Assembly (NCBI GenBank): GCA_031404435.1
Contig: JANNHO010000310.1
Coordinates: forward strand, 1-9,815
Direction of reading: 5' to 3'
From: VFMC01 sp031404435
GTDB lineage: Bacteria > Actinomycetota > Acidimicrobiia > Acidimicrobiales > Ilumatobacteraceae
Length of the DNA: 9,815 nt
The notes below the pieces were generated by a model. That model saw nothing but the letters and a program-made list of their open reading frames with translations. It ran no database searches and was not told the origin of the DNA. The position numbers and the translations under genes are program-made. How positions within the stretch are numbered: position 1 is the stretch's first letter; each line of letters starts with the position of its first letter. Positions 1-7,129 of the stretch are shown one piece after another.

Positions 1-1313
1 GGCAGGCGGTGGGGAAGGACACGGTTGGTGGTGCTGGGCAGAGTTCCGCCAACAAGGGTTTTGATGGCGGCAGCGGTCAGTCGGGTCCGCCTCCTGGCGC
101 GGAGTTGTCCGGTCGGGCCCCCAACATGGGCCTCGTCAGCGGAACGGCTGACGATCAGGCCAAGCCCTTCGATGAATCGAAGCACAAGGGGCCGTTCGAT
201 GAAGGGCCGGGTTCACCGAAGGACAAGTTCAAGACCGAGTCGGGCAAGACCCCGGGCGAGCAGGCAGAGGAGTGGAAAAAGAAGACGGCACCGAAAGACG
301 GTGGCATGACGGATCCGGATGCGTCGGGTGGCGGTGGCGTGCTGACGGATGCCGAGCTCGCTCGGGCTATCGCTGTGAGAGATGGTGCCACCGATTTTGT
401 CGAGGGTCACGAAGGCGTACAGATCGAGGATGGGCCCCGTCCGCAGAAGCGGGATTTGGTGACTGATGGTGGCGCCGATGATCCGACCGTCGGCGAGACG
501 GGAACGGTGGCGCCTCCCGGGCAGGAGATCAGCAAGCCGGTCAATCCGCTAGACGGGCTGCCGGGTTTCGAGCCGTCTCCAGGTCCGGGACCCGGTGGCG
601 GTGGTGGCGACACCGGCCGTGAGGGCGTGAGCGCTGCGGCGACCGCATCGACCGACACCGGGTTGTCCGGTGCGGGCAGCGGCGTCACCAACCTCGGTGG
701 CGGATCAGCGAGCGGTTCCACCGGTGGCATCCAGTCCGTCGCCGGTGACAACGCCGCTCCGGTGACCGACGAGACCGGCCGAGCATCACACAGCGCTGCG
801 ATGATGGCCGGTCCCGGAACCCAAACCGAGGACGAGGTCTACATCGGCGCAACCAGCACCCCAGTTGATCCGACAGGCAATGACTCGAGCGGGTCTCGAG
901 GCGGCGACGGGCCAGCGCCGGCCGAGACTGGGCCAGCACCGGCCGAGACTGTGCCGGTGGCGACGGTGGCGGAGGTGTTCGCCCCGATCGTCGAACTGCA
1001 GATCGATGCCGACGTCACCGGCGTCGGAGCCGACAGTGGCATTCTCCGCGACGTGCCCGCCTCGCCGAGACGCGCTGCAGCGCCGGCCGACGGCGCCTCG
1101 ACAGGAGATGAAGGAGAGGTGGTCGGAGCCGCAGTGGTGGCCGCCTTTGACAGCGTCGAGCCCGTGATCCCGACGCCACTTGACCCGGTTGCCGACGCAA
1201 TGTCCGATCAGCTCGGATCGCTCGACACCTCCCACGACGACACGTTTGCGCCTCCCGAGATCGATGCCGACGCCCTGATGCCTGTCGAGGTGGAACTCGA
1301 CGACGGAATCTGA
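1..1313 (+). CDS. Gly/Ala/Pro/Asp-rich low-complexity protein (IniB-like position), probably 5'-partial
   Basis: I recognise no enzymatic domain. The frame is open to base 1, so the GTG at 9 (434 aa to the TGA at 1311-1313) may be internal and the true N-terminus may lie outside the window. Numbering from that GTG, residues 1-110 are Gly/Ser/Lys/Asp-rich with two similar PFDE-containing segments near 53 and 62. Residues 185-245 are Gly/Pro/Ser-rich with a run of five glycines. Residues 301-314 are two copies of GPAPAET. The C-terminal 100 residues are acidic and more hydrophobic (VAEVFAPIVELQIDAD, VVGAAVVAAF). No transmembrane helix is evident in the visible part. The protein is probably disordered. 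It sits 17 nt upstream of two dynamin-like GTPases, as the Gly/Ala-rich IniB (479 aa) sits upstream of IniA/IniC in mycobacteria. That equivalence is inferred from position and composition, because the diagnostic IniB N-terminus is not visible. Confidence 0.75.
   Translation, partial: QAVGKDTVGGAGQSSANKGFDGGSGQSGPPPGAELSGRAPNMGLVSGTADDQAKPFDESKHKGPFDEGPGSPKDKFKTESGKTPGEQAEEWKKKTAPKDGGMTDPDASGGGGVLTDAELARAIAVRDGATDFVEGHEGVQIEDGPRPQKRDLVTDGGADDPTVGETGTVAPPGQEISKPVNPLDGLPGFEPSPGPGPGGGGGDTGREGVSAAATASTDTGLSGAGSGVTNLGGGSASGSTGGIQSVAGDNAAPVTDETGRASHSAAMMAGPGTQTEDEVYIGATSTPVDPTGNDSSGSRGGDGPAPAETGPAPAETVPVATVAEVFAPIVELQIDADVTGVGADSGILRDVPASPRRAAAPADGASTGDEGEVVGAAVVAAFDSVEPVIPTPLDPVADAMSDQLGSLDTSHDDTFAPPEIDADALMPVEVELDDGI
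909..950 (+). repeat. Two tandem 21-bp repeats encoding GPAPAET
   Basis: The units at 909-929 and 930-950 differ at one base (gcgccg versus gcaccg) and keep the reading frame, giving GPAPAET twice. A third, degenerate start of the unit follows (gtgccggtgg, TVPVA). This is probably slippage or unequal recombination within a low-complexity coding region. Confidence 0.85.
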
Positions 1314-1314
1314 C

Positions 1315-1330
1315 CGGCGACCCGTCGCCG
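1315..1330 (+). promoter_or_regulatory. Intergenic hairpin abutting the start codon of the first GTPase gene
   Basis: CGGCGA (1315-1320) and TCGCCG (1325-1330) form a perfect 6-bp stem with a CCCG loop. It fills almost the whole 17-nt gap between the upstream TGA and the ATG at 1331. No Shine-Dalgarno sequence is visible there, and three tandem ATG codons (1331-1339) follow. In the mRNA the stem would cover the ribosome-binding region, so translation may depend on ribosomes finishing the upstream gene. The fold is seen in the sequence; the role is inferred. Confidence 0.4.
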
Positions 1331-3169
1331 ATGATGATGCCACTGCTACCAGAGGTGCCTGTCGCTGACAAGGCCGCCGCCGTCGATGCGGTAGCTGCGA
1401 TTGCCGTCGAGTTCGGACGTGACGATCTTGCCAATCGGCTGGTGGTGGCCGCTGCGCGGGTCAGGCGCCCAGCGACGATTGTCTGCGTTGTTGGCGAGTT
1501 CAAGCAGGGGAAGAGCTCGCTGATCAACGCCATGCTCGGCCTCGATGTGTGCCCGGTCGACGACGACATTGCCACGTCGGCGACGACCCTGCTGCGCTTT
1601 GGCGACGAACCGTCGGTGGTCGTTCGCCGACGGCGGGGTGACGGCGTCACGGTCGAGCGGGTCGATCCGGCGACCCTCGCCGATTGGGTGACGGAGGGGG
1701 GCAATCCCGACAACAGCCGCGGCGTCGAACGCGTTGACATCACGCTCCCGCACCCATTGCTGGCCAACGGCTTGGTGATCGTCGACACCCCTGGAATGGG
1801 TGGTCTGGGGGCCGGGCATGCGGCAGCGACCCTTTCGTTCTTGCCCTTCGCCGATGGATTGATCTTCGTTTCCGACGCCTCATCAGAGCTGTCGGCACCG
1901 GAGGTCGAGTTCCTCGCCAGCGCAACCGGTTTGTGCCCGAACGTGGTGTTTGCACTGGCCAAGATCGACCTCTACCCATCGTGGCGCAGGATCGAGACGA
2001 TCAATGCTCGTCTCCTGCACGACCAGGCCGACGCCCCGGTGGTCGTGCCCGTCTCGTCCGTCCTGACGCCTACGGGATCCGAGCTTCCCGACGAGAAGCT
2101 GGTCGAGATGAGTGGAGTCGCCACACTGCTTGCCAGGATCGACAGCCAGATCGTCTCCCCGGCGAAGGCGGTCGCCGCACAGCGAGCCCTCCACGAGGCG
2201 CTCGGCGCAGTGCGTCAGATGAAGTCGGCGCTCGAGACCGAGCTCGACGTGCTCGACAACCCATCGCATCTCGCTGAGATCGTTGCTCGGCTCACCGAAT
2301 CGACGGCCCATCTCGAACAGCTACGCGGCCCGGGGGCCAGGTGGAGCATCGTGGTTGCGGACCGGCTGTCGGACCTGTCCAGCAATACGGGGCACCAGTT
2401 CCGTGGCGCAATGCGTTCGGTCTCGCGAGATATCGAAGCTGGCATCGAGCTGCTCAAGACGCCGGACGACTGGGATCAGCTCGCACGCCAACTGCAGACC
2501 AGCGTTGCCGATGCCGTCACCAAGGTGTTCGTCGAGATCGAAGGGGGCGCCCAGTCCACGCGCCACGCGGTGGTCGATCTGATCGGCGAGGACTCCGGCG
2601 ATGATTTGTCGGCTTCGACGCGGTCGGTGCAGGTCGAGCTGGCCTCGATGTGGACAAGCAGAGGTATCGATGCGCTGGGCAAGCGCGGAACCCGACAGCT
2701 GAGCTCTGCACTCGTCGGGCTACGCGGCGCACAAGGTGGGATCATGATGTTCGGCATGATGGCGACTTTTCTGCCTGCCGGAGCGGCGGCGCTGCTGATG
2801 TCGAACCCCATCACCATCAGCATCGGGGCGGCATTCGCCGGAGTGCAGCTTGCCGATGCCCGCAAGCGCAAGATCGCCCAACGACGACAACAGGCGCGTA
2901 GCAACGTGCGCCAGTTTCTCGACGACGTTCAGTTCGCCGTTGGTAACGAGATCGGCGATGCGCTCCGCGATGTTCAACGGTCGATCCGTGATGAGTTCAC
3001 GGGGCGAATTTCGGAGCTGCTACGTACGTATGCAGAGACGGCCCAGACGGCGCAGCGGGCGGCGACCGAACACGGCGAGTTCGCCCAGCAGCGCGTCGTT
3101 GCGTTGGGCGCGTCGCTGGAACGTCTCTCGCTGGCAGAGCGATCGCTGGCCCGATCGTCGGCGGAGTGA
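1331..3169 (+). CDS. Dynamin-like GTPase with membrane segment, IniA-like
   Basis: This is a 612-aa bacterial dynamin-like GTPase, a family that binds and remodels membranes in a nucleotide-dependent way. The G domain is near the N-terminus: G1/P-loop GEFKQGKS at 55-62, G2 threonines in CPVDDDIATSATT (about 74-86), G3 DTPG at 152-155, and G4 as AKID at 210-213. Long helical regions follow (about 280-460, 505-610), as expected for the stalk. A roughly 40-residue hydrophobic stretch (about 468-505, GGIMMFGMMATFLPAG and onward) is the likely membrane-inserting paddle. Mycobacterial IniA is 640 aa, and the VCPVDDDIAT signature after the P-loop is one I associate with actinobacterial IniA. Three tandem ATGs make the exact start uncertain by two codons. 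The gene overlaps the next GTPase by 4 nt (GTGA). Family assignment is firm; orthology to IniA is probable rather than proven, and DynA/B-like proteins of Streptomyces are the main alternative. Confidence 0.92.
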   Translation: MMMPLLPEVPVADKAAAVDAVAAIAVEFGRDDLANRLVVAAARVRRPATIVCVVGEFKQGKSSLINAMLGLDVCPVDDDIATSATTLLRFGDEPSVVVRRRRGDGVTVERVDPATLADWVTEGGNPDNSRGVERVDITLPHPLLANGLVIVDTPGMGGLGAGHAAATLSFLPFADGLIFVSDASSELSAPEVEFLASATGLCPNVVFALAKIDLYPSWRRIETINARLLHDQADAPVVVPVSSVLTPTGSELPDEKLVEMSGVATLLARIDSQIVSPAKAVAAQRALHEALGAVRQMKSALETELDVLDNPSHLAEIVARLTESTAHLEQLRGPGARWSIVVADRLSDLSSNTGHQFRGAMRSVSRDIEAGIELLKTPDDWDQLARQLQTSVADAVTKVFVEIEGGAQSTRHAVVDLIGEDSGDDLSASTRSVQVELASMWTSRGIDALGKRGTRQLSSALVGLRGAQGGIMMFGMMATFLPAGAAALLMSNPITISIGAAFAGVQLADARKRKIAQRRQQARSNVRQFLDDVQFAVGNEIGDALRDVQRSIRDEFTGRISELLRTYAETAQTAQRAATEHGEFAQQRVVALGASLERLSLAERSLARSSAE

Positions 3170-4671
3170 CGGTGAGCTTGCCTCGGTCCATCGCCGATCG
3201 CGTCAGCATCGTCTGTGACGAGGCCGGTGCGCTCGCCGAGGGCACCGCGTTCGCGGGTGATGTCGCCGCGGTCAGGGCACGACTCGACGGTGCGCTGCGG
3301 ATTGCCATTGCCGGCCGAGTCAAGGCGGGTAAGTCAACCCTGCTGAACGCACTCGTCGGCGAGCGGCTGGCCCCGACAGATGCCGGCGAGTGCACCAGGT
3401 TGGTCACCTGGTACCAACACGGGAACGGCTACGACGTGGTGGCGGTCCGCGCCGACGGCCGATCCGTACCGGTTCCGTTTCGTCGCGTCGATGGCGCGTT
3501 GCAGTTCGACGTGGACGCGCTTCAACTCGACACGATTGAACGACTGGTGGTGTCGTGGCCGTCATCTGCGCTGCGCCGAATCACGCTGATCGACACCCCC
3601 GGACTTGCCTCGCTCTCGGTCGACAACTCGTTGCGAACCAGCGAGTTCCTGGCGCTCGACGAGTCACGCCCCAGTGAGGCGGACGCCGTCATCTATCTGA
3701 TGCGCCACCTTCATCGACGCGACGCCGAGTTCCTGGGGTCGTTCATGGACCGCAGCGTCGGAGACTCATCGCCAGTCAACGCGGTGGCGGTGCTGTCGCG
3801 GGCTGACGAGATCGGGGCAGGTCGCCTCGACGCGATGTCGTCGTCTCGGCGCATTGCCGAGCGCTACGCAGTCAATGAGACGCTACGAACCCTGTGCAGC
3901 GCCGTCGTGCCGGTCGCCGGCTTGATCGCCGAGGCCGGCTTGACACTGCGCGAGGACGAGGCGTGGGCGTTGCGGCAGCTTGCCGCGACGCCCGATCCGA
4001 TACGTGACCAAATGCTTCGCGCTGTCGATGCATTCTGTGAACCCGACGCGAGCGAACTCACCGTCGAGCTGCGTCGGCATCTGTTGGATCGCCTCGGGGT
4101 GTTCGGTGTTCGCTTCTGTGTCGGCGAGATTCGCGGGCAGCGTTCGACGTCGGCAGGCGAGCTCGCTGCGGCCCTCGTCGCCGAGTCGGGACTCGATGCT
4201 GTGCGCCAACTGATCATCCACCAGTTCCTGCCTCGGGCCGACGTCTTGAAAGCTCGCACCGCTTTGATCAGCCTCCGAACGATCGCCGAAGCACTCAGGT
4301 CTGTCGATGTGATCGGAGGTAGCCGCCTTGCCGCACTGGTCGAGCAGTGCGAGGCGTCCACTCCCGACTTCGCTCGGCTGCGCTTGAGTCATCTCGTCGC
4401 ATCCCGCACCGTTGCGTTCAGTGACGATCAGCGCGACGAGCTCGATGTGCTCATGGCGCAATCGACCGACGTGTACGAACGACTCGGACTCGACCGCGAT
4501 GCGGCGCCCGCTGCATTGCACGCGGGTGCGTTGGCGGGGATCGAGCGTTGGCGCACCCTTGGTGCAGCACCGATGGCCGACGTCGCGATGAGGGAGGCGT
4601 GCGAGACGATGGCGCACACCTACGAAGGAATCTTCGTCGAGCTGCACGAACCGTCAGGGGGCCATGTCTGA
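3166..4671 (+). CDS. Dynamin-like GTPase partner without membrane segment, IniC-like
   Basis: A 501-aa dynamin-like GTPase that probably acts with the preceding one, since bacterial dynamins are often encoded as adjacent pairs. G1 is GRVKAGKS at 50-57; the switch region is TDAGECTRLVTWY (71-83) with Thr77 as the likely G2 threonine; G3 is DTPG at 143-146; G4 is degenerate, SRAD at 211-214, instead of the usual T/NKxD. The rest (about 270-495) is largely helical by composition, with no hydrophobic stretch comparable to its neighbour's, so it is likely soluble or recruited to membrane. Mycobacterial IniC is 493 aa and also follows IniA. The GTG start at 3166 overlaps the upstream stop (GTGA), and only a weak SD-like GGCGGA directly abuts it, so re-initiation after the upstream gene is likely. 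The gene ends 27 nt before the convergent CoA-transferase stop. Confidence 0.9.
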   Translation: MTVSLPRSIADRVSIVCDEAGALAEGTAFAGDVAAVRARLDGALRIAIAGRVKAGKSTLLNALVGERLAPTDAGECTRLVTWYQHGNGYDVVAVRADGRSVPVPFRRVDGALQFDVDALQLDTIERLVVSWPSSALRRITLIDTPGLASLSVDNSLRTSEFLALDESRPSEADAVIYLMRHLHRRDAEFLGSFMDRSVGDSSPVNAVAVLSRADEIGAGRLDAMSSSRRIAERYAVNETLRTLCSAVVPVAGLIAEAGLTLREDEAWALRQLAATPDPIRDQMLRAVDAFCEPDASELTVELRRHLLDRLGVFGVRFCVGEIRGQRSTSAGELAAALVAESGLDAVRQLIIHQFLPRADVLKARTALISLRTIAEALRSVDVIGGSRLAALVEQCEASTPDFARLRLSHLVASRTVAFSDDQRDELDVLMAQSTDVYERLGLDRDAAPAALHAGALAGIERWRTLGAAPMADVAMREACETMAHTYEGIFVELHEPSGGHV

Positions 4672-4698
4672 GCGTGCAGACGGTTCCTGGATAACGGA

Positions 4699-5839
4699 TC
4701 AGGTCCAGCCGGTGGCGCGGATCTGTTCGCCGTCGGCGTCGAGGGGGCGACCCTGCCAGCGCAGAGTGCCGGGGGTGGCGCTGAGACGGGCGATGAGTCC
4801 TTGCATCGGGGTACCGTCGAGGTCGACGATTGCTTCGCGGGCGTTGTAGTGCTCGTCGGCGGAGATGTCGGCCATGTCCATCACCGGGCCGATTGCCGCC
4901 TCGGCGGCGGCGAACGTGGCCAGTACCTCGGCTTGCGGTCGGGCCGCGCACCACGCCACCATCACGGCCTCGAGTTCGGCGCGGTGTTCCATGCGACCGG
5001 CGAAGGTGGCAAAGCGCGGGTCGTCGCCGACACCCAGCACGGTGTTCACCCTCGCCGCCACGCTGTCGGCACTGGCCGATAAGCCGACCCACTTGCCATC
5101 GGAGCACTGGTAGGTGCCCCGCGGCACGGTGTAGGGCAGCCCGGCGCCGAGGCGTGGCTGCACTTCGCCGGTCAGCCGGTACAGCGAGATGAGCGGGCCC
5201 ATCAGCTGGAACAGGCTCTCGAGCAGGTTGACATCCACCACCTGCCCCTGCCCGCTGTGTAGCGCCACCATGGTCGCAAACGCGCCGACGAGGCCGGTGA
5301 CCTCGTCGGTGAGGGCGATCGCCGGCAGCATCGGCTGACCGCCCTCGACACCGCTGATCGCGCTCAGCCCCGACATCGATTCGGCGATGGTGGCGAACCC
5401 GGGACGGCCGGCGTACGGGCCGGTCTGGCCGAATCCGGTCACCCGGGTGATCACCAGCGCGCTGTTACGGGCAAGCAGTTCGTCGGGGGCCGAGCCCGAG
5501 CCGTTCCAGCGTGCCGGGGCGGAAGTTCTCGACCAACACGTTCGCGTCGTCAACCAGGCGTAGGAACAGCTCGCGGCCATCGTCGTCTTTGAGGTCGAGC
5601 GCGAGGGTGCGCTTGTTGCGGTTGACGAGTTTCCACCACAACCCGGTGCCGTCGCGGGGATCACGCCAGGCCATGTTGCGCAGGCTGTCGCCGGTGTCGG
5701 GCCGCTCGACCTTGATCACGTCGGCACCGAAGTCAGCGAGATAGCGCGCGCAATTGGGTCCGGCCAGCACGGTCGACACGTCGAGGACCCGCACGTCGTG
5801 CAGCGGGCCGGGAGAGGGTGGCTCGGTCACGATGTCCAT
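4699..5839 (-). pseudogene. CaiB/BaiF family III CoA-transferase, split by a +1 frameshift
   Basis: Family III CoA-transferases move CoA between acyl-CoA thioesters and free carboxylic acids. The N-terminal half reads from ATG 5839 (MDIVTEPPSPGPLHDVRVLD, then a segment ending VENFRPGTLERLGLGP). It then runs off frame after a run of five Gs on the + strand (5485-5489) and would stop around 5465. Removing one G joins it to PDELLARNSALVITRVTGFG and a full C-terminal half ending at the TGA in 4699-4701, for 379 aa, near the usual family length of about 400. The Asp in ALTDEVTG (178 in the corrected protein) matches the catalytic aspartate position, and GQGQVVDVNLLESL is the conserved segment after it. 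An in-frame ATG at 5857 is an alternative start; 5839 is preferred because a weak GGCGGA lies 7 nt upstream. The start lies inside the aminotransferase gene (13-nt overlap). Substrate is unknown. The break could be a sequencing error or a real mutation. Confidence 0.88.
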
Positions 5840-7014
5840 TCTGCGATCCGCCGACATGCTTCTACCAAGTCGCCCCCATCGCCTGCGTAGGAGAAGCGCA
5901 CGGTGCGGTGCCCGCGGGCGAGATCGAAGTCGAGGCCGGGGGTGCAGGCGACACCCAACTCGTCCAGCCATCGGCGGCACAGCTGCATCGAATCGGGCTG
6001 CGTCGAATCTGGCTGCGTGAAGTTGGGCCCGGCGAGAAGGTGACCGACATCGGCATAGACGTAGAACGCACCGTCGGCCGCGGCGACGTCCGTGATCCCC
6101 GCTGTGGCGAGCCCGTCGAGCAGCAACTGGCGGTTCGTGCGATACCGCGCCACGTGCCCATCCAGCTCGGCGGTGCAGTCGAACGCGGCGAGCCCGGCCA
6201 CCTGGCTGATGTGCGGAGCGCAGATGTACAGGTTCTGCTGCAGGCGCTCGACGGCGTCGGCCAGGTGCGGGGGAACGAGCATCCAGCCGAGCCGCCAACC
6301 CGTCATCGAGAAGTACTTGGAGAAGCTATTGATCACGACGGCGTCATTGGTGAGGGAGCGCACCGTGTCGGCTCGCCCGTCGAACACGATCCCGTGGTAG
6401 ATCTCGTCGGAGATCAACTGCACATCGCGCGCCGCGCACCTGGCGACGATCTCGGCGAGGGCGTCCGGTGCCAGCACTGTGCCGGTGGGGTTGGACGGCG
6501 ACGCGACGATCAGACCGTCGAGTGGCCCGGCCGCTTCCAGCAACTCGGCAGTCGACGCCGCTCGGGTGGTGGCACCGACGGCGATCGGGACCGGCTCGAT
6601 GCCGAGTGCGAGCAAGGTGTTGCGGTAGCACGGGTAACCGGGCTCGATCACGCCGACGCGGTCGCCGCCGTCGAACGCTGCAGCGAACGCGAGCGTGAAA
6701 CCGGCCGACGCGCCGCCGACGACGAGCACCTCTGCCGGGTCGATATCGACGGAGTACCAGTCGCTGTAGTGGCGGGCGATCCTCCGGCGAAGGCTCATCA
6801 GCCCGCCGGAGTTCGTGTACCCGAGCGCCTCGCCCGTCTCCAGCGCCCGGATCGCGGCGAGTCGGGCCGCATGCGGCGCGGGTGTCGATGGCTGGCCGAC
6901 TTCGAGGTGAAGTACCGGTGCCCCTGCAGCCTCACGTTCGCTCGCCCACCGGCTCATCGCCATTGCATGGAACGGTGGAACGGCTGCTGCGCGTGCCGCC
7001 TCAGCCAAGGACAT
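5827..7014 (-). CDS. Class I/II PLP-dependent aminotransferase
   Basis: A 395-aa fold-type I aminotransferase in the aspartate/aromatic aminotransferase superfamily, expected to move an amino group from an amino acid to a 2-oxo acid in the cytoplasm. Visible hallmarks: GYTNSGGLMSLRRRIARHY near the N-terminus, the phosphate-loop region VGGASAGF (99-106), Tyr127 in EPGYPCYR, Asn175 in ASPSNPTGT, Asp203 and Tyr206 in SDEIYHGI, the Schiff-base Lys233 in NSFSKYFSMTGWRLGW, and Arg373 in HRTVRFSYA as the likely carboxylate-binding arginine. Length is typical. ATG 7014 is followed by a plausible N-terminal helix. Its SD is weak (GGGA about 8 nt upstream), which fits coupling to the small upstream reading frame. 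A short in-frame duplication sits at about residues 333-342. Substrate cannot be told from sequence. It overlaps the downstream CoA-transferase by 13 nt and is probably in the same transcript. Confidence 0.93.
   Translation of the reverse strand: MSLAEAARAAAVPPFHAMAMSRWASEREAAGAPVLHLEVGQPSTPAPHAARLAAIRALETGEALGYTNSGGLMSLRRRIARHYSDWYSVDIDPAEVLVVGGASAGFTLAFAAAFDGGDRVGVIEPGYPCYRNTLLALGIEPVPIAVGATTRAASTAELLEAAGPLDGLIVASPSNPTGTVLAPDALAEIVARCAARDVQLISDEIYHGIVFDGRADTVRSLTNDAVVINSFSKYFSMTGWRLGWMLVPPHLADAVERLQQNLYICAPHISQVAGLAAFDCTAELDGHVARYRTNRQLLLDGLATAGITDVAAADGAFYVYADVGHLLAGPNFTQPDSTQPDSMQLCRRWLDELGVACTPGLDFDLARGHRTVRFSYAGDGGDLVEACRRIAEWTS
5986..6015 (-). repeat. 15-bp tandem duplication inside the aminotransferase gene
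   Basis: The units at 5986-6000 (catcgaatcgggctg) and 6001-6015 (cgtcgaatctggctg) differ at two bases. On the coding strand they produce the doubled peptide in NFTQPDSTQPDSMQ, five extra residues in a loop before the LCRRWLDELGV helix. The frame is kept. Confidence 0.8.
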
Positions 7015-7129
7015 TCAGCGCATCCCGCCCGGTGATTGCGCGCAGCAGCGGCACGACGCGCTCGGCGACGGCATCGCTGAACGCTTCGACGATCTCGATG
7101 GTCGTCAGCGCAGCTCGATCGTGAAACAT
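7001..7129 (-). CDS. Possible 42-aa small protein or coupling leader between phosphoesterase and aminotransferase
   Basis: A 42-aa reading frame (MFHDRAALTTIEIVEAFSDA then an arginine/leucine-rich amphipathic stretch ending NVLG) fills the gap between two well-supported genes. It starts 25 nt inside the 3' end of the phosphoesterase gene and ends 14 nt inside the aminotransferase gene. Its ATG is preceded by GGAGG with a 4-nt gap (TTGGAGGATCGATG), the best Shine-Dalgarno match I noticed in the window. In the part outside the upstream overlap, 25 of 30 codons end in G or C, like neighbouring real genes. The peptide looks amphipathic helical, with no signal peptide. I recognise no family. It could be a small protein or simply a translated leader that delivers ribosomes to the aminotransferase start. 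The SD also encodes LED of the phosphoesterase, so chance is possible. Confidence 0.45.
   Translation of the reverse strand: MFHDRAALTTIEIVEAFSDAVAERVVPLLRAITGRDALNVLG

Noticed and set aside
1015..1962. 315-aa open frame on the - strand
   Set aside because: Opposite the disordered protein and the first GTPase; low-complexity Arg/Ser/Pro product typical of shadow frames.
4666..4706. Possible bidirectional terminator between the convergent clusters
   Set aside because: A 5-bp stem (GTCTG/CAGAC) and an imperfect stem at 4682-4706 exist, but both are short or bulged and neither has a T-run.
4664..4849. 61-aa frame starting inside the end of the second GTPase gene
   Set aside because: The 8-nt overlap looks like coupling, but the frame runs antisense to the CoA-transferase C-terminus and its Arg/Pro/Ser-rich sequence looks non-coding.
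5818..7035. 405-aa open frame on the + strand
   Set aside because: It is exactly antisense to the aminotransferase, whose catalytic motifs are intact; the translated product has no recognisable motifs and arises from GC-rich codon bias.
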